NCBI GenBank assembly: GCA_019894815.1
Contig: JAGXNU010000013.1
Coordinates: 1 to 19,965 of the forward strand
Length of the DNA: 19,965 bases
Direction: 5' to 3'
Source of the DNA: Promethearchaeota archaeon
Lineage (GTDB): Archaea > Asgardarchaeota > Lokiarchaeia > Sigyniarchaeales > SOKP01
The notes below the pieces were generated by a model. It searched no databases. It saw only the letters and a list, made by a program, of their open reading frames with translations, and had not been told where the DNA came from. Shown in pieces: positions 1 through 7,293 of the stretch. The number at the start of each line of letters is the position of its first letter. The first letter of the stretch is position 1. A program made the translations under genes and the position numbers.

Positions 1-504
1 TATGAAGGAAAACTTTTCAAAATGCAAAGGATTGTATCTTCTTTGAGGGATTGGAATGATTTTCCGCCGTTATCAATTGTAGAACTATTAAAAGAAATAT
101 TTCTTCTTATCGAAAGCATGGAATCAAACCAAATTCTAATACAGAAAGATTTTCTCAATGGTTTAATGGATATTTGTAAAACTCAACATCCTAATAAGTT
201 AGTGGGGCTCTTAGGTGTTAAGAAAGGGCTAGTCTCTGAATATATATTACCTTCAAAATCTTGTACTGATCCAGAAACGAATTTTGAAATTTTCAGGCCA
301 ACTTGTAGCATTCCTTTAGATGTTTCAAATGAGGGGACGTTCATATCTCGGCCGTCGGGTGACCTCTCCAGCAACGAAGAGCTTAACTTAATTTTTAAAA
401 AAAGGCGTTTTACAATGTTATTAGGATACCCCTATGAAAACATGGATTGTATCAAATGTTTCGATGCAAATGGTAAGACATTAGAAGTTGTATTGAGGGA
501 TTAA
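1..504 (+). CDS. JAMM/MPN-fold protein with lost catalytic residues (5' end outside window)
   Basis: The reading frame is open from base 1, so the gene probably begins upstream. The first in-window ATG is at 22 and has no ribosome binding site; residue numbers here count from it. The C-terminal 100 residues follow the pattern of archaeal Mov34/MPN/PAD-1 proteins: HPNKLVGLL (56-64), a PLD turn (98-100), GTF (105-107), an RPSGDL stretch (110-115) and GYPYE (135-139). In active members the metal site is H-S-H-P with a later S-x-x-D, and a Glu follows HPN. Here these are I108-S109-R110-P111, S117/E120 after an apparent one-residue deletion, and Lys59. Both zinc histidines and the catalytic Glu are therefore missing. 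I infer a non-catalytic MPN protein, comparable in kind to the MPN-minus subunits of eukaryotic complexes. The frame is intact, so simple decay is not indicated. Family call is from remembered motif patterns. Confidence 0.6.
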   Translation, partial: YEGKLFKMQRIVSSLRDWNDFPPLSIVELLKEIFLLIESMESNQILIQKDFLNGLMDICKTQHPNKLVGLLGVKKGLVSEYILPSKSCTDPETNFEIFRPTCSIPLDVSNEGTFISRPSGDLSSNEELNLIFKKRRFTMLLGYPYENMDCIKCFDANGKTLEVVLRD

Positions 505-509
505 TTAAA

Positions 510-1247
510 TCAAAGTCTTTCTTTTTTTACATGATGTAATGTATAAAAAGCAGCTGGTATGAGCCAAATTTGCTGAGCAAATAACATTATCCATTCGAGG
601 AATTGAAGACTTACTGATAATGGGGAGTTCAAAAATAGAAATCCTGCCATAAATGGGCCAATAATCATATAGAGACCTAGGAAATGAGGACAAATTACCT
701 TTTTAAGGAGAATTGCGATTCCTGCAAATAACGCTCCAAATATCAAGCCAGCAAATATAAAAACTGAAAATAAGAAATGTATTGGAGGAGATCTATCTAT
801 GCTGAAGATTCCAATACCAAACATTCCAACCGATCCTACTAGTAGAAAAAAATAACCTAAAATCGCGATGACATCGATAAAGAGGTAATACAACCTCTTC
901 CAAATTTTAACTGCTGGATTAAGAATGATTTCTTGAGTTCCTTCCATCAAGAACTTATTATTATAGAGAAAAGCAGGTATTGTGAAAATAGCTCCAAATA
1001 TTAATATAAAATCAAATATAAAGGGGACTGGAGTATAGATAATTGATCCGAGATCACTGATGTAGTTATCCAAAATATTATATCCTTGAGGACCGAAGAA
1101 ATTAGCAATTAAGACGCATGATATTAAACCAGGAATAAAAATGATTAGATTAACAATTATTGTAATTCTAACTATTTTTGGATTGATGAGAGTTTTAACA
1201 AATCTTCTAATTAAATTAGATTTCTCATTATTTTTGTATCCGCACAT
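510..1247 (-). CDS. Six-TM membrane protein, DUF998-like
   Basis: A 245-residue hydrophobic protein with about six predicted membrane segments: residues 26-48, 73-95, 117-146, 154-180, 188-205 and 212-235. A short basic N-terminus should face the cytoplasm. The stretch after segment 1, NYISDLG followed by a PVPFIFDFILIFGA-type segment, resembles the DUF998 family, whose members have an I-S-D-L-G turn in the same place. The function of that family is not well established and I assign none. It lies 35 bp downstream of the HAAS-like gene on the same strand, so the two may be co-transcribed. An AT-rich TATA-like stretch near 1268-1280 would place a transcript start at about the ATG, so a separate leaderless message is also possible. 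No Shine-Dalgarno site precedes the start. Confidence 0.6.
   Translation of the reverse strand: MCGYKNNEKSNLIRRFVKTLINPKIVRITIIVNLIIFIPGLISCVLIANFFGPQGYNILDNYISDLGSIIYTPVPFIFDFILIFGAIFTIPAFLYNNKFLMEGTQEIILNPAVKIWKRLYYLFIDVIAILGYFFLLVGSVGMFGIGIFSIDRSPPIHFLFSVFIFAGLIFGALFAGIAILLKKVICPHFLGLYMIIGPFMAGFLFLNSPLSVSLQFLEWIMLFAQQIWLIPAAFYTLHHVKKERL
519..528 (+). terminator. T-rich tract after the JAMM-like gene
   Basis: A short run ending in seven T residues lies about 15-25 bases after the stop codon of the plus-strand gene. Archaeal termination commonly uses such T tracts without a hairpin. It sits inside the 3' end of the opposing membrane-protein gene. Confidence 0.25.
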
Positions 1248-1282
1248 AATATAAAAAAAGAAAGAAAAAATATAAATAAATT

Positions 1283-2533
1283 TTAATAATCCTTTTTTAG
1301 GTTTTGGAGCTTGGAAATTTTATAGAAGTTTTCAATCATTCCGGCTATAATTCCTATACAAATGAGAATAATTACCCAGAAATATATGATATAAGCCAAT
1401 GAGCTTGGATCCACGGTTATACTTGTAATTAAGCCTCCAGAAAATAATGAAATCGGAAAAATTTCAGGTTGGTTTAGTAATAACAAGAATAACGGAATAT
1501 ACAAGATATTATAGCCCGCTAGTAATGCAAGCATGATTTGTTGACCAGTATGGTTCCTTACACCCATTGCTAATCTAACTAAACTAAATAATCCACTAAT
1601 AAAGATTAATAAGCCAAATAACTTTATCCAATTAAGAAAATCAGGATGAAATAGTCCGGTAATATTTGCAAATGGTTGAAGGATGAGAAGTAATCCAAAA
1701 ATTATCCCGCCAACAGCTCCAAACACTAGGTCTCCAACCGTGACAGGATATTTCTTCTTAAGTCTCTGTTTTTCTTTAGCTTCAGCAACTTTTTGCTTTC
1801 GGAGTTGTTTTGCTTCAGCAGCTTTCTGTCTCCTCAATATTCGTGCTTCAGCGTGCTTTTCTTCTCGAATTAATTGAACCTCAGCGAATTTCTCACTAAC
1901 TAGAGATTTAGCTTTTTCTAATTTTAATTCTCTATTTAGATGGATTTCTTCTATTTTCATCTGCGTATATCTTCTATTTTCTTCGATTTCTTCTTCCGTA
2001 AGATTGAAAGGGAAAATTAAAGCAAGCCTTTTAGGAATAATTCCAAAATCTTCCGGTAAGAATCCTTCCATTGAAAAATAAACAAATACTATCGTGATAA
2101 ACGCCGCTGCAATTAAACATCCAACCCACATGCCACTAAGCATATCTCCCAATACATTCCACCATGGAGGGTCGAAGATGAATCTGAAAACTGACACGAT
2201 GATATTAATAAAGATTATAATTCCAAAAAAGAAGAAAAGAGATCTCAAATAAAATTCAAATAATTCTTGAGTAAGGAAAAATTTGGGAGTCCCACGAGAT
2301 TTGTAGGGTTTAGCGATGCTTTCGGGAGTTCCAAAGTTCATAATCGCATCTCGAATGTCTTTATCACTTGGTTCATCTCCAGCTGCGATTATTCGAGCTT
2401 CGTTCATTATTTGAGCTTCTAGATCATTAATAATGCCCCTAACTTGATCTTCTTTCCATTTAAGCCATTCAGGTAATTTCTTCTTTACTTGAGCAAGAAA
2501 ATCGTTTAATAAAAGATTTTTTACTACACTCAT
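1283..2533 (-). CDS. Membrane protein with HAAS-like N-terminus and hendecad coiled coil
   Basis: A 416-residue protein. Residues 8-80 resemble the HAAS/DUF1700 domain, a small helical domain found in front of membrane or sensor proteins: FLAQVKKKLPEWL, a helix with DLEAQIMNEA, then a conserved-looking FGTPESIA turn. Two membrane segments follow (about 97-120 and 134-154). Then comes a long charged cytoplasmic helix (about 180-262), and finally four membrane segments (about 265-286, 303-322, 333-354, 379-400). The helix holds five or six 11-residue repeats, for example AEARILRRQKA, AEAKQLRKQKV and AEAKEKQRLKK, back to back at 228-260. Hendecad repeats suit a long, right-handed or nearly straight coiled coil, so I infer self-assembly at the membrane. 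The start is supported by AAGTGA six bases upstream and a TATA box near 2573-2582. Function unknown. Confidence 0.6.
   Translation of the reverse strand: MSVVKNLLLNDFLAQVKKKLPEWLKWKEDQVRGIINDLEAQIMNEARIIAAGDEPSDKDIRDAIMNFGTPESIAKPYKSRGTPKFFLTQELFEFYLRSLFFFFGIIIFINIIVSVFRFIFDPPWWNVLGDMLSGMWVGCLIAAAFITIVFVYFSMEGFLPEDFGIIPKRLALIFPFNLTEEEIEENRRYTQMKIEEIHLNRELKLEKAKSLVSEKFAEVQLIREEKHAEARILRRQKAAEAKQLRKQKVAEAKEKQRLKKKYPVTVGDLVFGAVGGIIFGLLLILQPFANITGLFHPDFLNWIKLFGLLIFISGLFSLVRLAMGVRNHTGQQIMLALLAGYNILYIPLFLLLLNQPEIFPISLFSGGLITSITVDPSSLAYIIYFWVIILICIGIIAGMIENFYKISKLQNLKKDY
1754..1951 (-). repeat. 33-bp tandem repeat encoding hendecad coiled coil
   Basis: Degenerate 33-bp units lie in tandem inside the HAAS-like gene. 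On the plus strand, gcttcagc recurs at 1779, 1812 and 1845, with acctcagc at 1878, exactly 33 bp apart each time. The units encode 11-residue repeats covering about residues 195-260. The inner three copies are the best preserved, which suggests growth of the array by recent duplication. Confidence 0.7.
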
Positions 2534-2572
2534 TTAAATTCACTTTTATCCTATTTGTTTTAATTTAATTTG

Positions 2573-2582
2573 TATTTAAATA
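2573..2582 (-). promoter_or_regulatory. TATA box of the HAAS-like gene
   Basis: TATTTAAATA on the minus strand lies about 40 bp upstream of the ATG at 2533. This would place the transcript start near 2550-2555 and leave a short leader that includes the AAGTGA ribosome binding site at 2540-2545. The site is self-complementary, so orientation is inferred from the gene. Confidence 0.45.
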
Positions 2583-2606
2583 GAAATTATCAATAATCAT
2601 TTATTA

Positions 2607-2627
2607 AAAAATTGGAGACCAATTTTT
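2607..2627. promoter_or_regulatory. Perfect 9-bp dyad between divergent promoters
   Basis: AAAAATTGG and CCAATTTTT form a perfect inverted repeat with a three-base centre (aga). It lies 25-35 bp from the TATA boxes of both the HAAS-like gene (minus) and the methyltransferase gene (plus). A dimeric regulator serving both promoters is a reasonable reading. A hairpin in RNA is less likely because the site precedes both expected transcript starts. Confidence 0.4.
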
Positions 2628-2652
2628 CGAGTTAGATTGTAAAACCTAATGC

Positions 2653-2660
2653 TTATATTA
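2653..2660 (+). promoter_or_regulatory. TATA box of the first methyltransferase gene
   Basis: TTATATTA lies 32-39 bp before the ATG at 2692. The transcript start would fall near 2682, which gives a leader of about ten bases or fewer. No Shine-Dalgarno site is present, which fits a nearly leaderless message. Confidence 0.4.
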
Positions 2661-2691
2661 ATTATTACGTCATTATAATGTACAGATTATC

Positions 2692-4116
2692 ATGGATTCT
2701 ACGGAAAATGATAAAAAGAGATTTCGACGACAATACGGAATTCATTTAACTTCTAAAGAAATGTTTAAGGAATTCATTTTTCCTCATATTAAGGATAAAT
2801 TGAATCAATATTTGTGGGTAGATTTGTTTGCTGGAGAAGGTAATCTTATATTACCCATTCTAGAAGAGTTTAATCAAGATCAAAGAATAAGTTTTTTCAA
2901 GGATCATATTTTTCTTTTTGATATTCATCAAGAAATGGTTCAAAAATGCATTGATAACGCAATTTCTTACGGAATCCCTGAAAATATAGCTCAAAATAAT
3001 ATTATGGTAAGGGATAATCTTTTAAATTTTCCTGAATCATTAAAGAAGAAGGGAAAATTCCCAATATATCATATCACTAATCCCCCATATTTATATCTAG
3101 GATACATAACGAAAAATGATGACACAAAGGAATATTTGAAATATTTTCAGGAAAAATATCAAGGATATCAAGATTTATATCAAATTGCCATGATGAATGA
3201 TTTGAGAAACGAGATTCAAAATGTGATCTATATAATTCCGTCAAATTTTCTTTTTGGATCATCTATTTCTAATAAGTTTCGAATGGACTTTTTAAAAGAG
3301 TACCAAATTATTAAAATGATAATTTTCGAGACTCAAGTATTTGAATTTACTGGAACAAACACATGTATTGGATTGTTTAGTAAAAAGCAGATTCCCTCAA
3401 CTAATATGCAAAATTTTACTGGAATTAAAATTAAAAAAAAAGGTGTTATTCTAAATCGAAATTTTAAACTAAATCCTAAATATAAATATCGCGCTGGTTC
3501 TCTTTTTGATGAATTTATAGAAAACTATAGAAGAAAGAATCCGCTTAAGGTCCAATATTACTTAACAAAAGCTGAAGTCAAGCAAAATAATGGTCATTGC
3601 CAAGTTGAGGTAATTGACGCAAATAGATATGAACATCAGGAGTATAAAAGATTAAAAATTGATATAAATGAAGAACTGAAGAATAAAGTTAAGTCAAATA
3701 TCTTATATACGAAAACGGTCGACAGTGGTTCAGATGATGGAAGGGTGGGATTAGGGATAATTCAAGATGATTTCATTGTTAGTGGTATTTATGTATCAGG
3801 AAACACCTATCGCACACATCCTATCCATATTTTTCTATACCCTCAATTATCCATTTCTCATCAAAAATTACTACGAGAATATTTTAATTCTTTACTAGAG
3901 CATTTCAGATACACGTTAGATAGTGAATTTCTAACAACATATAAATATTCAAATGCTAATTATACAAGAAAATATTTGGGTTTAACTCAAATAAGAGGTT
4001 TAATTAGAACATTTCCTCATGATTTGGATAACAGTGGCATAACCTCTCTTCAAGAGCTTGTTACAAAAAAGAAAATTGAAGATTTGATTAGATTTTTAAA
4101 AAGATTCAACTCATAA
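2692..4116 (+). CDS. N6-adenine DNA methyltransferase (solitary)
   Basis: A 474-residue S-adenosylmethionine-dependent DNA methyltransferase. The N-terminal YGIHLTSKEMF (15-25) matches motif X. DLFAGEGN (44-51) is AdoMet-binding motif I, the Asp at 77 in LFDIH is motif II, and NPPY (130-133) is the catalytic motif IV of amino-methyltransferases. Motif I before motif IV indicates the gamma-type (N6-adenine) order. The C-terminal half, roughly from residue 250, has no motif I recognise and probably holds target recognition. No endonuclease gene lies beside it in this window: one neighbour is a membrane protein on the other strand and the other is a lipid gene. It is therefore either a solitary regulatory or epigenetic methylase, or a relic of a restriction system. 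Its stop codon overlaps the stop of the UbiA gene by six bases (TCATAA), tail to tail. Confidence 0.82.
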   Translation: MDSTENDKKRFRRQYGIHLTSKEMFKEFIFPHIKDKLNQYLWVDLFAGEGNLILPILEEFNQDQRISFFKDHIFLFDIHQEMVQKCIDNAISYGIPENIAQNNIMVRDNLLNFPESLKKKGKFPIYHITNPPYLYLGYITKNDDTKEYLKYFQEKYQGYQDLYQIAMMNDLRNEIQNVIYIIPSNFLFGSSISNKFRMDFLKEYQIIKMIIFETQVFEFTGTNTCIGLFSKKQIPSTNMQNFTGIKIKKKGVILNRNFKLNPKYKYRAGSLFDEFIENYRRKNPLKVQYYLTKAEVKQNNGHCQVEVIDANRYEHQEYKRLKIDINEELKNKVKSNILYTKTVDSGSDDGRVGLGIIQDDFIVSGIYVSGNTYRTHPIHIFLYPQLSISHQKLLREYFNSLLEHFRYTLDSEFLTTYKYSNANYTRKYLGLTQIRGLIRTFPHDLDNSGITSLQELVTKKKIEDLIRFLKRFNS

Positions 4117-4983
4117 ACTAGCAAATACAAAGGATAACAATCCTAATAATGCCCCTAATTTTAAAAATAAGCTTACACGTTTAAAATCGTTTCTTTCCAT
4201 ATTTATTTTAATCATGAGAAAAATTGAAAAAGCAACTATTATTAATCCAGAGCTCATCGTTATTAAAAATAGAAATGGATTTATTATATTTGTAAAAAGA
4301 GGTAAAGTGAAGAAGATTACGGCAAGAAGTGAAGAAATCATGGCAAAGGTTATTGATTTTTTGGCACCAATTCGAATAGCAAGTGTCTTTACTCCTTCTT
4401 TTTTATCCCCCTCAATATCCTCACATCCCTTAATTATCTCACGTGACAAAAGGAGAAAAAACGCAGTTAAAAAGAAGTAATAAACATAAATGGGAATCGA
4501 TGAGCTATTTAGTAATGCACCATAAATCATACCAATAGAAAATGAAATACTAACGATTATATTGCCTAGAAATCCACTTTTTTTACCCCATTTTGCATAA
4601 ATCCATCCCATAAATCCAAAAAATGCAGCTATAACAATAATTATGTAATTTAAATTGAAGATCAAAATATTAAGTACACTAAGTAGTAGACCAATTGATA
4701 AATATGTAAAAAATAACATTTTTGCTTGACTCAGACTAACAGATCCTCTCGGAATCGGTCGTTGTGGTCTATTTATTTTATCAATTTCATAATCATAAAA
4801 ATCATTAATCACCATTCCAGAACCTGCCAGAAATATATAAGTTAAGGTTCCTAAAATGAAATTAGAAAGAAGTAAAGGTAATGAGACAGAAGTTCTTGTA
4901 TTTAACAAACCGATAATAACAGTTAAAGCTCCCATTAAACAATTAATGGGCCTTAATATTTCAATGGCATCCTTCAACTTCAA
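4111..4983 (-). CDS. UbiA-family DGGGP synthase (digeranylgeranylglyceryl phosphate synthase)
   Basis: A 290-residue integral membrane prenyltransferase. It should add a second geranylgeranyl chain to GGGP to make DGGGP, the second ether bond of archaeal lipids. The first Asp-rich motif is NDFYDYEIDKINRPQRP (60-76) with D61, D64 and D68. It runs straight into RPIPRG, the form typical of archaeal DGGGP synthases. The second Asp-rich motif is DIEGD (189-193). About eight or nine membrane helices fill the rest. Other UbiA enzymes (for quinones or haem) share these motifs, but the gene lies only 21 bp after GGGP synthase, which supports the lipid role. The start is TTG at 4983, preceded at a spacing of eight bases by GGTG (4992-4995). 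The 3' end overlaps the methyltransferase gene by six bases. Confidence 0.88.
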   Translation of the reverse strand: MKLKDAIEILRPINCLMGALTVIIGLLNTRTSVSLPLLLSNFILGTLTYIFLAGSGMVINDFYDYEIDKINRPQRPIPRGSVSLSQAKMLFFTYLSIGLLLSVLNILIFNLNYIIIVIAAFFGFMGWIYAKWGKKSGFLGNIIVSISFSIGMIYGALLNSSSIPIYVYYFFLTAFFLLLSREIIKGCEDIEGDKKEGVKTLAIRIGAKKSITFAMISSLLAVIFFTLPLFTNIINPFLFLITMSSGLIIVAFSIFLMIKINMERNDFKRVSLFLKLGALLGLLSFVFASL

Positions 4984-5004
4984 ATCTAAAACACCAAGCG
5001 ATAT

Positions 5005-5823
5005 TTATTTTAAACAAAAGCTTTTTGGACATTCTTTTCCCATATTTTTTATTTCATCAATGATGACTTTAAGGGAAGTCCCATTATCTTTTAAAATATT
5101 ATCTTCGAGAAATGTTCCCATTACAATGATATCTGCTCCAGCTTTTACAAAATCTCTAGCTGTTTCTTTTGAATTGACACCACCACCTGTAATGATGGGA
5201 ATATTTACTAAATTAGAGCAGAATTGAATAATATCTGTAGGTATTCTTTCACTACCAGATCCAGCCTCTAAATATATTATTTTAAAACCAAACATTTCTG
5301 CGGCTAATGAATATGCTGCTGTTAATTTTGGTTTCTTTCTTGGAAGTAACTTTGCTCTTCCGATCCATCCCGCTGTAGCTCCCGGTTCGATGATCAAATA
5401 ACCAGTAGAAATAGGTTCTAGATTAGCCATTTTAACTGTATATGATGCTAGTGCTTGTTGACCAATAATGAAATAGGGATCTTCCGAATTTAATAGAGAC
5501 ATAAAAAGAATGGCATCCGCTTCTCTTGAAACATTTAAGAACCCCCCCGGAAAGATAATTACAGGTACATCCACAACTTCCTTAATCGCAATGATGGTAT
5601 CATCTACAAACCTTTGGTCAAAAATAGTGCTCCCACCTATAAGAATTGCATCTGTTCCTGCCTCTTCAGCATATTTAGCCATTTTGGCCGCTTTTTTTGT
5701 GCTTTGTTTAATAGGATCAGGATCAATTAAGGAAAAATGTAAGGCTCCTTCCTTGTTTAGTTTATTAACGATATACTCATAAGTATTGAATTCAATAATT
5801 TTGTTTGACAGAAATTTTACCAT
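5005..5823 (-). CDS. Geranylgeranylglyceryl phosphate synthase (GGGPS, PcrB family)
   Basis: A 272-residue soluble TIM-barrel prenyltransferase. It joins geranylgeranyl diphosphate to glycerol-1-phosphate, the step that fixes the archaeal stereochemistry of membrane lipids. Visible family motifs are HFSLIDPD (29-36, with the Mg-binding Asp), LIGGS (61-65), FPGG (91-94), ADAILFMSLLNS (102-113), GYLIIEPGAT (141-150), YLEAGSG (184-190), TGGGV (212-216) and GADIIVMGT (229-237). The last four form the phosphate-binding end of the barrel. The length is at the upper end of the family range; the extra residues are at the two ends. The start is fixed by AAGTGA (5829-5834), five bases before the ATG. 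It sits 20 bp after the reductase gene and 21 bp before the UbiA gene, so the three form a probable operon. Glycerol-1-phosphate dehydrogenase is not in the window. Confidence 0.93.
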   Translation of the reverse strand: MVKFLSNKIIEFNTYEYIVNKLNKEGALHFSLIDPDPIKQSTKKAAKMAKYAEEAGTDAILIGGSTIFDQRFVDDTIIAIKEVVDVPVIIFPGGFLNVSREADAILFMSLLNSEDPYFIIGQQALASYTVKMANLEPISTGYLIIEPGATAGWIGRAKLLPRKKPKLTAAYSLAAEMFGFKIIYLEAGSGSERIPTDIIQFCSNLVNIPIITGGGVNSKETARDFVKAGADIIVMGTFLEDNILKDNGTSLKVIIDEIKNMGKECPKSFCLK

Positions 5824-5843
5824 TTACTTCACTTGATTATAAT

Positions 5844-7238
5844 TTAATTTACTATTCTTGTATTTATTAACATTTTTTTTACTTTATTATTTACTTCTAT
5901 TGCATTATTCTTCCATCTTTCGAATTCGTTCAGATCGATTGGAAATCTCTTATAAATCGAAGATATTTCTTTCATCCTTATCCGAAGATAATTTAAATCT
6001 AACAACAAATCCGGTTTCGATATCCCTTTAATAAATTTTGAAGCCATATCAAATATAGATAATGTAAGTCCCCCTGTTGATGAAATTTCTAAGATTTCCT
6101 CACCTGACAACAAATCTTTTCCCAATCCAAAATTAAGCTCCTCATTAGTAAAGACTTGAAGTACTTGTCTGAGCAAATCTAAGGAAGCGTATTCTGCTCC
6201 AAAACTTCTCATCACATCAACATTATATTTCCATAAAGACTTTAAAGTATAATCTCCCTTTTGAATTGCTTCAAATGCTACATTAGCAGCGAAATATCCC
6301 CCTCTCATTGAAGGATCAATGCCTCCCCCATGCAAAGGGTTAACTTGACATGCCGCATCACCTATTAACATTATCCCATCATCTGCACATGACCATAATG
6401 GCCGCCTAATCGGTACAACACCGCCTCCAGATGAGAGAATTTCATACTTTGATGTCTTAATATAATTTCTGAAAACATTGTTTTGATAAAATTCTTTAAC
6501 TTTACCCTTGTAATCCATGAATACACCTAATCCAATATTAATTGAAGACTCGTTTTTTGGAAAATACCAAATATAACCTCCAGGAGCTCTCTTTTTGTCC
6601 AATATAATAGTTATGTATTCCGGATCCTGTACTTTGTGTTCAGACGGGGGAAATTTTACTATTTCTCGATAACATAAAATACTATCTTCCTTTGGAATTA
6701 TTTTTTCAACAATATTGCTCCTTATAGTCTTTCTTAACGGTGAATAGAACCCAGAAGCATCTATGACAATTTTGGCCCTAATTTCTTTTTTTTCTCCATT
6801 TTTTAATTTGACTCTTACACCTGAAACTATATGATTTTCATAAAGTAATTCTAAAGCGATGGTGTTATCTAAAAAAGATGTCACACATGCATTTAGAGCA
6901 TCATCCAGAAGGCGTTGACCAAATTCTAAACGATTAACAATATAACCTGCTTGTTTTGGGTCTAATAGATTTATACATTTTTTCATATCTGGAGAATATA
7001 TTTTTGCTCCTTTAATGTGGCAAGATAATTCTTCATTTGTTGGATGTTTAATATTCAAAAAATCAAAAATCTCTGTACCTACCGCGTCTCCACAAATCTT
7101 ATTTCCAATCTCATTTTTTGCTTTTCGATCAATAAGACACACTTCAAGACCTTTTTGTGTGGCAACCCGGGCAGCAGTACTTCCCCCTGTTCCAGCCCCA
7201 ACTACAGCTACGTCATATATCTTCTTTATATCTTCCAT
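5844..7238 (-). CDS. Geranylgeranyl reductase (flavoprotein)
   Basis: A 464-residue FAD-dependent reductase of the archaeal geranylgeranyl reductase family. It saturates the isoprenoid chains of DGGGP or related lipids. The N-terminal dinucleotide fold shows GAGTGG (14-19) and an acidic end of strand two at D37. NKICGDA (46-52) carries the Cys-Gly-Asp typical of this family. PGGYIWYFP (219-227) is the substrate-side signature, and IGDAACQVNPLHGGGI (292-307) is the second FAD-binding segment. The C-terminal ~100 residues are helical and less conserved. It is the first gene of the tight reductase-GGGPS-UbiA run. The next gene upstream ends 55 bp away, and a T10 tract and a possible own promoter lie in that gap. 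No Shine-Dalgarno site is visible. Related flavoproteins also reduce chains of quinones, but context favours membrane lipids. Confidence 0.9.
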   Translation of the reverse strand: MEDIKKIYDVAVVGAGTGGSTAARVATQKGLEVCLIDRKAKNEIGNKICGDAVGTEIFDFLNIKHPTNEELSCHIKGAKIYSPDMKKCINLLDPKQAGYIVNRLEFGQRLLDDALNACVTSFLDNTIALELLYENHIVSGVRVKLKNGEKKEIRAKIVIDASGFYSPLRKTIRSNIVEKIIPKEDSILCYREIVKFPPSEHKVQDPEYITIILDKKRAPGGYIWYFPKNESSINIGLGVFMDYKGKVKEFYQNNVFRNYIKTSKYEILSSGGGVVPIRRPLWSCADDGIMLIGDAACQVNPLHGGGIDPSMRGGYFAANVAFEAIQKGDYTLKSLWKYNVDVMRSFGAEYASLDLLRQVLQVFTNEELNFGLGKDLLSGEEILEISSTGGLTLSIFDMASKFIKGISKPDLLLDLNYLRIRMKEISSIYKRFPIDLNEFERWKNNAIEVNNKVKKMLINTRIVN

Positions 7239-7261
7239 TATTTCAAAATCTTTATATCTTT

Positions 7262-7270
7262 TATTTAATA
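7262..7270 (-). promoter_or_regulatory. Possible TATA box of the geranylgeranyl reductase gene
   Basis: TATTAAATA on the minus strand is centred about 28 bp before the ATG at 7238. It predicts a transcript start within a few bases of the start codon, that is, a nearly leaderless message. The gap is almost entirely A and T, so the site is weak evidence. Confidence 0.3.
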
Positions 7271-7283
7271 AAAAAGGGAATTG

Positions 7284-7293
7284 AAAAAAAAAA
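7284..7293 (-). terminator. T10 tract directly after the lipid-kinase stop codon
   Basis: Ten consecutive T residues on the minus strand begin right after the kinase stop codon, and a second run of six T follows at about 7270-7275. This looks like an intrinsic archaeal terminator. It would separate the kinase from the reductase-GGGPS-UbiA genes, at least in part. Confidence 0.45.

Noticed and set aside
2692..4116. A full restriction-modification system
   Set aside because: No nuclease-like gene is adjacent to either methyltransferase; the neighbours are membrane, lipid, peptidase and SCP2 genes.
4856..5227. Plus-strand open frame across the GGGPS-UbiA junction
   Set aside because: Both underlying genes are strongly supported on the minus strand; this frame is a shadow.
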